From: Flavobacterium crassostreae
GTDB lineage: Bacteria > Bacteroidota > Bacteroidia > Flavobacteriales > Flavobacteriaceae
Reading direction: 5' to 3'
Assembly: GCF_001831475.1 (NCBI RefSeq)
Contig: NZ_CP017688.1
Location: 2,914,001-2,978,000 of the forward strand
DNA: 64,000 bases
How positions within the stretch are numbered: position 1 is the first letter of the stretch; the number at the start of each line of letters is the position of its first letter. Positions 1 through 7,705 of the stretch are shown piece by piece. The notes beneath the pieces were generated by a model, which had not been told where the DNA came from, did no database searches, and was given only the letters and a program-made list of their open reading frames with translations. The position numbers and the translations under genes were made by a program.

Positions 1-1
1 T

Positions 2-646
2 CTTTATGAAATGATTGTAAATCAGAATTATGATTTGGTTTCGGGCTGGAAAAAGAAACGTTATGACTCTGTGGTGGCAAAAAACTTGCCTTCTAAATTA
101 TTTAACTGGGCGGCTCGTAAAACCTCTGGGGTGCAACTAAATGATTTTAATTGTGGTCTCAAGGCATACAAAAATATTGTAGTCAAAAATGTGGAGGTTT
201 CTGGGGAGATGCACCGCTATATTCCGGTGTTGGCAAAAAATGCTGGTTTTAATAAAATTGGCGAAAAAATTGTGCAGCATCAGGCCCGAAAATACGGACA
301 AACAAAGTTTGGTATGGAACGCTTTGTTAACGGTTTTTTGGATTTGATCACGATTTGGTTTTTGTCCCGATTTGGAAAAAGACCCATGCATTTATTTGGT
401 GCCATGGGATCGTTGATGTTTGTTATTGGTTTTTTGTTGGCTGGATATATTGGTGTTTTAAAGTTGTACCATTTGTATAACCATATGCGCTATAGTTTGG
501 TTACGGATAACCCATGGTTTTATATTGCATTGACTACCATGGTTTTAGGTACGCAATTGTTTTTGGCGGGTTTTTTGGGCGAAATTATTTTGCGAACCAA
601 AAGCAACGAAAAAAGGTATAAAATTGCCACTAAACTTAATTTGTAA
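2..646 (+). CDS. Polyprenyl-phosphate glycosyltransferase, family 2 (C-terminal part)
   Basis: The reading frame is open from base 2, so the N-terminal catalytic half lies outside the window; the ATG at 11 is internal. What remains has the end of a GT-A domain (NDFNCGLKAYK near residue 43, GEMHRYIPVLA, RKYGQTKFG) followed by two hydrophobic segments (about residues 125-150 and 168-195) and a short basic tail. This layout fits DPM1/GtrB-like enzymes that move a sugar from a nucleotide donor to a polyprenyl phosphate at the inner membrane. The sugar cannot be told from this fragment. The family assignment is by motif recognition only. Confidence 0.8.
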   Translation, partial: LYEMIVNQNYDLVSGWKKKRYDSVVAKNLPSKLFNWAARKTSGVQLNDFNCGLKAYKNIVVKNVEVSGEMHRYIPVLAKNAGFNKIGEKIVQHQARKYGQTKFGMERFVNGFLDLITIWFLSRFGKRPMHLFGAMGSLMFVIGFLLAGYIGVLKLYHLYNHMRYSLVTDNPWFYIALTTMVLGTQLFLAGFLGEIILRTKSNEKRYKIATKLNL

Positions 647-647
647 T

Positions 648-730
648 CTAGCCCTGATAGTAGTGAAAATCCTACTGAGCCGGGGTTCGGCGAGGTAGAT
701 TGTAACGGATAGCAGGAAATAGCTCCTTAA
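648..730 (+). ncRNA. Flavo-1-like structured RNA/repeat
   Basis: This intergenic element starts with tagccctgatag and ends with agcaggaaatagctcctt. CCTG near the start can pair with CAGG near the end, and the middle folds as a hairpin with CTAC/GTAG and GCCG/CGGC arms. From memory it matches a structured element found many times in flavobacterial intergenic regions, described as the Flavo-1 RNA motif. It lies 2 bases after the glycosyltransferase stop and about 45 bases before the phosphoglucomutase start. Its function is unknown. Naming it Flavo-1 is recollection and should be tested with the Rfam model. Confidence 0.5.
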
Positions 731-773
731 AAAAAATAGTAAAGGTTTGTTTTAAATACTAAAAAAATATAAA

Positions 774-2501
774 ATGGATATAAAGCCAAATATTTTAGAG
801 GCGGTAAATGAATGGTTAACGCCAACGTTTGATACGGCTACGCAAAATGCGGTTAGAGAGATGCTTGCTTGGTCTCCTAAGGAGTTGGAGGAGAGTTTTT
901 ATAAAAACTTGGCTTTTGGAACCGGCGGTATGCGTGGGATTATGGGCGTGGGTAATAACCGAATTAACAAGTATACTCTGGGCAAAAGCACCCAGGGATT
1001 GGCCAATTATTTGCATACTTGTTTTGTTGACCAACCTCTAAAGGCGGCTATTGCTTATGATTGCCGCAAGGATAGTGATACGTTGGCCAAAACGGTTGCG
1101 GCGGTTTTGTCTGCAAATGGTATTGAGGTGTATTTGTTTTCGGAGCTCAGACCGACTCCAGAATTGTCTTTTGCGGTAAAGCATTTAGAATGCCATTGTG
1201 GGATTGTTCTGACTGCTTCGCATAATCCACCAGAATATAATGGGTATAAGGTATATTGGCAGGATGGCGGACAGATTGTTCCTCCAGAGGATGAGGCTAT
1301 TATTGCTGCTATTGAAAAGGTGGATTACAGCCAAATTAAATTGGAAGCTAAGGAGGATTTAATACATTATATAGATACGGAGCTGGATGCGGCTTTTATA
1401 AAATCATCTATTGCTAATGCTAGTTTTGCGACCCCGCAAGAGGCTAAAAACAATTTAAATGTTGTTTTTACGTCTTTGCACGGTACTTCTATCACCGTAA
1501 TTCCGGATACGTTGGCACAGGCTGGATATACTAACGTACATGTTGTTGCAGAACAAGCGGTGCCAGATGGTAATTTTCCTACGGTAAAATCTCCTAATCC
1601 AGAAGAACCCGAAGCCTTGACGATGGCTTTGGCCTTGGCGGCCGAAAAAAATGCCGATATTGTGGTGGGTACGGATCCGGATTGTGACCGTTTAGGGGTT
1701 GCTGTTAGAGATAATGAAGGACAAATGATCTTATTGAACGGCAACCAAACCATGATTTTGATGACTGCTTTTTTGTTGGAGCAATGGAAAAAAGCGGGCA
1801 AAATTAATGGCAAGCAATTTGTTGGTTCTACCATTGTTTCTACTCCTATGATGATGGAGTTGGCTACCAATTATGGCGTAGAATGTAAGGTAGGTCTGAC
1901 GGGATTTAAGTGGATTGCCAAGATGATTAAGGATTTTCCGGAATTGGAATTTATTGGTGGTGGCGAAGAGAGTTTTGGCTACATGGTTGGGGATGCCGTG
2001 CGAGATAAAGATGCTGTTGCGGCTACCTTGTTGGTGTGCGAAATTGCGGCTCAGGCCAAAGCAAATGGAAGTTCTGTATACCAAGAGTTGCTAAAACTTT
2101 ATGTGGATCATGGTTTTTATAAAGAGTATTTGGTTTCTTTGACCAAAAAAGGCATTGAGGGCGTGCACCAAATTAATCAAATGATGGTGGATTTGCGCGA
2201 AAATCCGCTAAAGGAAATCAATAACCAAAGGGTGATTATGGTGGAGGACTACCAATCTGCAAGGGCTAAAAATTTACTTGATGGGTCTGTAACAGAGATG
2301 GCTATTCCAAAATCTAATGTGTTGATTTATTATACCGAAGATGGCTCTAAGATTTGTGTGAGACCAAGCGGAACGGAACCAAAAATAAAATTCTATATCA
2401 GTGTGAATACCCCACTAGAGTCTGTGAAAGATTTTGACGCTGCGCAAGAGGAGTTAGACCAAAAAATAAAAAACATCATTGTTTCTATGCAATTGAGTTA
2501 A
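774..2501 (+). CDS. Phosphoglucomutase/phosphomannomutase (alpha-D-phosphohexomutase)
   Basis: A 575-residue cytosolic enzyme interconverting hexose 1- and 6-phosphates, feeding nucleotide-sugar and polysaccharide synthesis. All four family signatures are present in order: the phosphoserine loop TASHNPP (Ser149), the magnesium loop DPDCDRLG (residues 301-308), the sugar loop GGGEESFGY (395-403) and the phosphate loop RPSGTEPK (from 530). The length fits the long, PgcA-like branch rather than the roughly 450-residue GlmM branch. Its position after a lipid-linked sugar transferase suggests, without proving, a role in envelope glycan supply. Whether glucose or mannose phosphate is preferred cannot be read from the sequence. 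Confidence 0.92.
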   Translation: MDIKPNILEAVNEWLTPTFDTATQNAVREMLAWSPKELEESFYKNLAFGTGGMRGIMGVGNNRINKYTLGKSTQGLANYLHTCFVDQPLKAAIAYDCRKDSDTLAKTVAAVLSANGIEVYLFSELRPTPELSFAVKHLECHCGIVLTASHNPPEYNGYKVYWQDGGQIVPPEDEAIIAAIEKVDYSQIKLEAKEDLIHYIDTELDAAFIKSSIANASFATPQEAKNNLNVVFTSLHGTSITVIPDTLAQAGYTNVHVVAEQAVPDGNFPTVKSPNPEEPEALTMALALAAEKNADIVVGTDPDCDRLGVAVRDNEGQMILLNGNQTMILMTAFLLEQWKKAGKINGKQFVGSTIVSTPMMMELATNYGVECKVGLTGFKWIAKMIKDFPELEFIGGGEESFGYMVGDAVRDKDAVAATLLVCEIAAQAKANGSSVYQELLKLYVDHGFYKEYLVSLTKKGIEGVHQINQMMVDLRENPLKEINNQRVIMVEDYQSARAKNLLDGSVTEMAIPKSNVLIYYTEDGSKICVRPSGTEPKIKFYISVNTPLESVKDFDAAQEELDQKIKNIIVSMQLS

Positions 2502-2531
2502 CTTGGTTTTAATACTGAATATCAATTAGTA

Positions 2532-2562
2532 GACTCGTTTGTTGTTACCAACATAACGAGTC
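2532..2562 (+). terminator. Hairpin between phosphoglucomutase and ABC exporter
   Basis: Perfect 8-bp inverted repeat GACTCGTT (2532-2539) and AACGAGTC (2555-2562) with a 15-nt loop. It lacks a strong T-run, so it may be a weak terminator or an mRNA-processing hairpin. It sits 18 bases before the next start codon. Confidence 0.4.
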
Positions 2563-2580
2563 TTAACTTTACTTATTTTA

Positions 2581-4407
2581 ATGAATAATTTTAAACGAAT
2601 ATTTTCTTTTATCCTTCCGTACAAAAAGTACGCATATCTAAATATCTTTTTTAATATATTGTATGCGCTTTTTAGCACGCTTTCTTTTATGGCGTTAATC
2701 CCTATGATGCAGGTGTTGTTTGACCAAGCCAAAAGAAATACCATCCGACCGACCTACCAAGGAATCTGGGAATTGAAAGACTTTGCAGAAGCGTATTTAA
2801 GCTATTTTATCACCCATACTACCGATACGCTCGGAGTGGGTTATACGCTATCTATTATGGTTACGGTGATAATCTCTATCTTTTTGTTAAAAAATGTAAG
2901 TGATTATTTGGCGTTGTTTTTTATTACTTTTTTGAGAAATGGTATTTTGAGAGACATGCGTAATGCGATGTACAAAAAAACGATAGAGTTGCCTTTGGCG
3001 TTTTTTTCTGAGAAAAGAAAAGGAGATGTTATTGCCCGAATTTCTGGAGATGTCAATGAGGTACAAGCGTCTTTTTTATCCATCTTAGAACTAGCCGTAA
3101 AAGAGCCACTAACCATTGTGTTTACTATAATCATGATGCTCACCATAAGCCCTAAACTAACGTTATTTGTATTTATTTTTATTCCGGTTTCGGGCTATGT
3201 CATTTCGCTCATCGGAAAACAATTAAAAAGACAATCTACTAAGGCTCAAGAAGAACAGGGTGTTTTTCTATCCACCATTGAAGAAACCCTTGGAGGCCTG
3301 AAGGTGGTCAAAGGGTACAATGCAGAGCAGTATTTTAACGGCATTTTTACGGAATCAACAAATCGGTTTTTTAAACTATCCAATAGCATTGGCAACAGAC
3401 AGAATCTTGCCTCTCCTATGAGTGAATTTATGGGTATCATGGTTATTGCCATATTATTATGGTATGGCGGGAGTATGGTTTTGATAGAAAAAACCTTAAA
3501 CGGCGCTTCGTTTATTGCCTACATGGGACTGGCTTACAACATCTTGACTCCTGCAAAAGCGATCTCAAAGGCTTCGTATAGTATTAAGAGAGGAAATGCA
3601 GCAGCAGAACGTGTTTTAGAAATTTTGGACCAACAAAACCCCATAACTTCCAAAAAAAACGCACTCCAAAAAACCAATTTTGAGTCTGTTATTGCCATAA
3701 AAAATATTAACTTTAGGTATGAAGACGAAAATGTTTTGAAAGACTTTTCTTTGGAAGTAAAAAAAGGACAAACCGTAGCCCTTGTAGGACAATCCGGAAG
3801 CGGAAAAAGTACTATTGCTAATTTATTAACCCGTTTTTATGATGTCAATCAGGGAGAAATATCCATTGATGACACCAATATTAAGGATCTGGATTTACAC
3901 TCTTTACGAGCATTGATGGGACTGGTTACCCAAGATAGTATTTTATTTAACGATACCATCAAAGCCAATATAGCCCTAGGAAAATTAGACGCTACAGATG
4001 CCGAAGTTATAGAAGCACTAAAAATTGCTAATGCATACGAATTTGTAACCGATTTGCCTAAAGGGATTTACACCAATATTGGTGACAGCGGTAACAAATT
4101 ATCTGGAGGCCAAAAACAACGCTTGTCTATTGCTAGGGCGGTTTTAAAAAACCCACCTATTATGATTTTGGATGAGGCTACCTCTGCCTTAGATACAGAG
4201 AGCGAAAAATTTGTACAAGTTGCCCTAGAGAACATGATGCAAAACAGAACCTCCATTGTGATTGCACACCGTTTGTCTACCATCCAAAAGGCCGACGTTA
4301 TTGTAGTTATGCAAAAAGGAAAAATTGTAGAACAAGGCACCCACGAGCAATTAATTGCACAAAATGGAACCTATAACAAATTAGTTACCTTACAATCTTT
4401 TGAATAA
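2581..4407 (+). CDS. MsbA-like ABC exporter (fused membrane and ATPase domains)
   Basis: A 608-residue half-transporter expected to work as a homodimer in the inner membrane. The N-terminal 330 residues contain several hydrophobic segments typical of an ABC type-1 exporter (IFFNILYALFSTLSFMALI near 20, LSIMVTVIISIFLL, LTIVFTIIMMLTI). The C-terminal domain has Walker A GQSGSGKST near residue 403, the signature LSGGQKQR near 505, Walker B ILDEATSALD near 525 and the H-loop IVIAHR. The closest family is MsbA/multidrug exporters, so lipid A-core or a hydrophobic compound is the likely cargo. The substrate is not determinable. Confidence 0.88.
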   Translation: MNNFKRIFSFILPYKKYAYLNIFFNILYALFSTLSFMALIPMMQVLFDQAKRNTIRPTYQGIWELKDFAEAYLSYFITHTTDTLGVGYTLSIMVTVIISIFLLKNVSDYLALFFITFLRNGILRDMRNAMYKKTIELPLAFFSEKRKGDVIARISGDVNEVQASFLSILELAVKEPLTIVFTIIMMLTISPKLTLFVFIFIPVSGYVISLIGKQLKRQSTKAQEEQGVFLSTIEETLGGLKVVKGYNAEQYFNGIFTESTNRFFKLSNSIGNRQNLASPMSEFMGIMVIAILLWYGGSMVLIEKTLNGASFIAYMGLAYNILTPAKAISKASYSIKRGNAAAERVLEILDQQNPITSKKNALQKTNFESVIAIKNINFRYEDENVLKDFSLEVKKGQTVALVGQSGSGKSTIANLLTRFYDVNQGEISIDDTNIKDLDLHSLRALMGLVTQDSILFNDTIKANIALGKLDATDAEVIEALKIANAYEFVTDLPKGIYTNIGDSGNKLSGGQKQRLSIARAVLKNPPIMILDEATSALDTESEKFVQVALENMMQNRTSIVIAHRLSTIQKADVIVVMQKGKIVEQGTHEQLIAQNGTYNKLVTLQSFE

Positions 4408-4480
4408 TAATCTGGACATGCTATTTTTGTTGTCTTTAGCGTATTCAAAAAACTAGTATATCTACTTAAAATTCTAAAAA

Positions 4481-5182
4481 ATGTATCTTCAGAATCCTGA
4501 TATTAAACTTCCTGAAGATCCAGATACCATTGTTTGGAAGTATCTGGATCTATCCAAATTTTTAGACTTATTGATGTCTAAAAAATTATTTATGTCTAGA
4601 TCCGATAAATTTGAAGACCAATACGAAGGCACCTTTAGCGAGCCTACCTACGAGGAGATTAAAAAACTCTCTGCCAACAACCCCGATTTTTTAAATTATT
4701 ATAAAACCCATCGCGAAAAGGTAGCCATTAGCAGTTGGCACCTCAATGAGTACGAATCTTTTGCTATGTGGCAAATTTTTACACAAAACAGTGAGGGTTT
4801 GGCCATTCAGTCCACCATTAGCCGTTTGCAAAAAGCACTAAATCCGGAGACTAATTACGCACAATATATTGGCGAGGTTAATTACATTGATTATAAAAAG
4901 GAGTACATTCCGTTTGATGATTTATTTTTTCCTTTTTTGTTTAAGCGTAAAAGTTTTCAATACGAAAAGGAAGTGCGAATTATCACCGACGTAAAACAAA
5001 ATAATATTACTCTAAATGATGGGTTAAAAATTAACGTAGATATTAACCTGCTTATTGAAAAAATCTACATCCATCCAAAATCAGAAAATTGGTACAAAAA
5101 CCTAGTTATTGCACTGGTGAAAGAGCTTGGATTTGACTTTGAGATTGACAAATCCGATCTAGAAAGCGCCATTTTGATTTAA
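4481..5182 (+). CDS. DUF2971 family protein
   Basis: A 233-residue soluble protein with no signal peptide or membrane segment. The hallmarks of DUF2971 are present: an N-terminal YLDLSKFLDLLMSKKLFMSRSDKFED segment (split here as YLDLSKFLDLL and KLFMSRSDKFED), a central SSWHLNEYESFAMWQIF, and a C-terminal LFKRKSFQYEKEVRII. The conserved Trp, Glu and Arg positions suggest an enzymatic pocket, but no reaction is established. It is separated by 73 bases from the ABC exporter upstream and is convergent with the next gene. Confidence 0.8.
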   Translation: MYLQNPDIKLPEDPDTIVWKYLDLSKFLDLLMSKKLFMSRSDKFEDQYEGTFSEPTYEEIKKLSANNPDFLNYYKTHREKVAISSWHLNEYESFAMWQIFTQNSEGLAIQSTISRLQKALNPETNYAQYIGEVNYIDYKKEYIPFDDLFFPFLFKRKSFQYEKEVRIITDVKQNNITLNDGLKINVDINLLIEKIYIHPKSENWYKNLVIALVKELGFDFEIDKSDLESAILI

Positions 5183-5227
5183 AAATACCCCAAGTGTTTT
5201 TTAAAACGGTTATTTGGGAGCAGTTTT

Positions 5228-6028
5228 TTATTCGTCTTTAATTGTTTGATAATAAACACTGTTGGAATGTCTGGTATATATATCAAACATTTTTTTGTTT
5301 TCTGCGTACAATTTCAAAGCTTTTTCTTTATATCTAGTATATTCGGATTCGTTTTTTTGAAATTTATAGATCTTACATTTATAATATTCGTTATCCGCAA
5401 ATTCGTTAATTTCAGTTTGTTTGTTAAAACATTTTAATGCGTTTTTTAAATCGTTTACTTCATAATAAGTTACTCCTAATTGGTAATAATCATATAAACC
5501 AGCGGAATAATTTTTGGTATTCAATTGGTCCTTAAATATTTTAATTGCTTTTTGTTTTTGATTTATGGCACTATAACAAATTGCTTTGGTTATATTTAAA
5601 TGATAATCGCCATTAATGCAATATCCAATATTATAGTTTACTAAACTATCGAGTTTTTCAATATCTTTAATAGCTCCTATATAATCTCGAAAAAATTGGT
5701 AACGACACCAAGCCCGATAACCTAAATTAAAACTGAAATCTAAATCAACCGCTTTGTCAATTAATTTTTTCCAGGTTAAAAAATCGCCGCTTTTGAGATA
5801 TGCAGTTGCTTTCTCTCTATAAGCATACGCAAAATCTGGACAAATTGTAATAGCATTATCCAGCGTTTCTTGAAATTCTCTTTGAAATTGATATAGTTTT
5901 TCTATTTTTTCGGCTTCAATACACGCTTTGTATTGTAACGTATCCCCTTTATACAGATAAGCATTACAATTTGGTTGTGAATACATCCAAATTGGTAGAA
6001 ATAAAAGTATGTAACTGAAATTTTTCAA
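5228..6028 (-). CDS. Secreted TPR-repeat protein
   Basis: A 266-residue protein starting with a signal peptide (MKNFSYILLFLPIWMYSQ, cleavage near residue 18). The rest is helical with repeated tetratricopeptide-like units, for example PDFAYAYREKATAYLKSGDF, SAGLYDYYQLGVTYYEVNDL and KNALKCFNKQTEI. TPR proteins usually act as protein-binding scaffolds; no partner is identifiable. Its start overlaps the stop of the upstream gene as ATGA (6025-6028), so the two are translationally coupled. Confidence 0.75.
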   Translation of the reverse strand: MKNFSYILLFLPIWMYSQPNCNAYLYKGDTLQYKACIEAEKIEKLYQFQREFQETLDNAITICPDFAYAYREKATAYLKSGDFLTWKKLIDKAVDLDFSFNLGYRAWCRYQFFRDYIGAIKDIEKLDSLVNYNIGYCINGDYHLNITKAICYSAINQKQKAIKIFKDQLNTKNYSAGLYDYYQLGVTYYEVNDLKNALKCFNKQTEINEFADNEYYKCKIYKFQKNESEYTRYKEKALKLYAENKKMFDIYTRHSNSVYYQTIKDE

Positions 6029-6534
6029 GGTAGTATTTCTTTTAATTGGCCATTTTCTATTTTAAAAATCAAATATTGATAATAATCTATTTCTTGTCCT
6101 CTGCGTTTTTTCTTTTTCCAGCCTTTTAAGGTTTTGGTAATATCCATAAGTTGTTCTGTTATGGATTTGTCAAAAACTTTTTCTTCATAGTTTTGATTCA
6201 TTGAAATCAAACGAAATCGGTCTGTTTTTCCTTTACAGTTAACTACAAAATTAATTCGGATTAACCCAGTTTCATTTTTAATGTTTTCTGATTTATATTT
6301 TTCAGCAAACTCTTTTTCAATCGCCAATTTTTCTCCTTCGTATTCTAAACCCATAGAATTGTTAAAGTATTGAAAAATGCGTTTTGAATTACATAACTCA
6401 AATTCTGTGTCGTCCGTTTTTGAATTAAATGCGATGTCCCCAACATAATTTGGGTATTCCGATTTAGTTTCACTTTTTTCTTGACCGAAAGAAAAAAACG
6501 GCATAAATAAAAGGAATTGTACTATTTTAGTCAT
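6025..6534 (-). CDS. Small secreted protein of unknown function
   Basis: The frame is open up to 6645, but the start is placed at 6534 (6537 also possible) because MTKIVQFLLFMPFFSFGQ is a good signal peptide with cleavage after GQ; the 37 residues upstream look non-coding. The mature part of about 150 residues contains GLIRINFVVNCKGKTDRFRL, which resembles a TonB C-terminal-like fold used in many Bacteroidota periplasmic proteins. It overlaps the TPR gene by 4 bases and probably acts with it. I do not recognise a function. Confidence 0.65.
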   Translation of the reverse strand: MTKIVQFLLFMPFFSFGQEKSETKSEYPNYVGDIAFNSKTDDTEFELCNSKRIFQYFNNSMGLEYEGEKLAIEKEFAEKYKSENIKNETGLIRINFVVNCKGKTDRFRLISMNQNYEEKVFDKSITEQLMDITKTLKGWKKKKRRGQEIDYYQYLIFKIENGQLKEILP

Positions 6535-6864
6535 CATATATTTTTTCTTATTCTGCAGTAAACTATTAGGTCGAGCTTTTGACGCTTGGAGAGTTTGCCA
6601 ATTAGATAAGCTTTCTACTTTTGAAGTAACTAAAACGGGATACAAAACGATAATTATACTAAATTTTAGCTAGCTCAAAAGGCTGGTTGACGAGCGGTTT
6701 TTAGTTTATTTTTGTCCGACTCTCAAATAGCAAAATAATTCTAGTCAAGTACCTATTTATCAAACTAAAAAGAATCGAAAAAGACTAATCCAATTAAAGC
6801 CAAAAATCCTGTTCAATAAATTTTATTCTGGTTACGTTTCTTATTTCTAGAATATGTCTAACCT

Positions 6865-7587
6865 CTAAATTGGATTATACGTTACTACCTCCCAAGTGGT
6901 GTTAGATAAGTCAATATAATTGTAATGCAAAACATCATTTTTGTCAAATTGACCATTTTTATTGGTGTCTTCTACGGTTCTAAAATACAATCTGTTTTTA
7001 GACTCTATCAAACTCCAATCTATTAGCTCCTGAAAATTAGTAGACACTTTTGTAAAACGAGCGCCACTAATTTCGCTTAAATACAAGGATTTAATATCGC
7101 TGGAGTCTAATTTTCCGTCTTTATTAGTATCTACATCATACATGGTGTAGACCATTATTTGTTTTTTGGTTCTATCGGCTACCGTTTTTAAGTAGGTGGC
7201 GGTTTGTATCAAAGCAGGTTTGTTGGTCAAGGGACGTATAGAATCGGAGTTGGTCTTCTGGAATTTTAAATTTTGTAAATATCCGGTAATTTCGTTTTCT
7301 CCAAAGTTAGAAATAGTAAAACTCAAATCAATAACACTCGAAGATCCGTATCTTGATTTTGTTCCTCTTTCGTAAACTCTTAGGTCTGCCACTGGGTGGA
7401 TCAAATAGTCTGTCCCTTCCATTTGGATAGGTAAATCTGCAATTGCAACTTGGGCAGAATCTACTTTGACTGCTGCTTTTGTTTTGTTTGCTGCATCGTA
7501 TATCACTTTAGGTTTTTCGGCTTCTTGCTTACAACTTGCCAAAAAAAACATAGAAATACTTAATAATGCGATAGATACTATTTTCAT
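6865..7587 (-). CDS. Lipoprotein with two EF-hand-like calcium loops
   Basis: A 240-residue protein with a lipoprotein signal (MKIVSIALLSISMFFLASC, lipidated Cys19). Two segments have the spacing of EF-hand or dockerin calcium loops: DVDTNKDGKLDSSDI and DTNKNGQFDKNDV, both DxNxDG-like. The remainder is likely beta-rich. It is probably anchored to the outer membrane and calcium-binding. A TACATTTG -7 element lies upstream on the minus strand (7612-7619), but no -33 element has the usual spacing. Function unknown. Confidence 0.7.
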   Translation of the reverse strand: MKIVSIALLSISMFFLASCKQEAEKPKVIYDAANKTKAAVKVDSAQVAIADLPIQMEGTDYLIHPVADLRVYERGTKSRYGSSSVIDLSFTISNFGENEITGYLQNLKFQKTNSDSIRPLTNKPALIQTATYLKTVADRTKKQIMVYTMYDVDTNKDGKLDSSDIKSLYLSEISGARFTKVSTNFQELIDWSLIESKNRLYFRTVEDTNKNGQFDKNDVLHYNYIDLSNTTWEVVTYNPI

Positions 7588-7705
7588 AATGTGGTAATAT
7601 TAAAGATACACCAAATGTAATCATTTTTAAAAACCAACACCTTATTTAATCGCAATTTATAGCGAATTATATGCTTTTGGATTTAGGCTATTATACCCCA
7701 AATAG

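Noticed and set aside
1367..1870. Minus-strand frame of 167 codons in the phosphoglucomutase gene
   Set aside because: It is antisense to an enzyme with all motifs intact; the frame is open because of codon bias on the coding strand.
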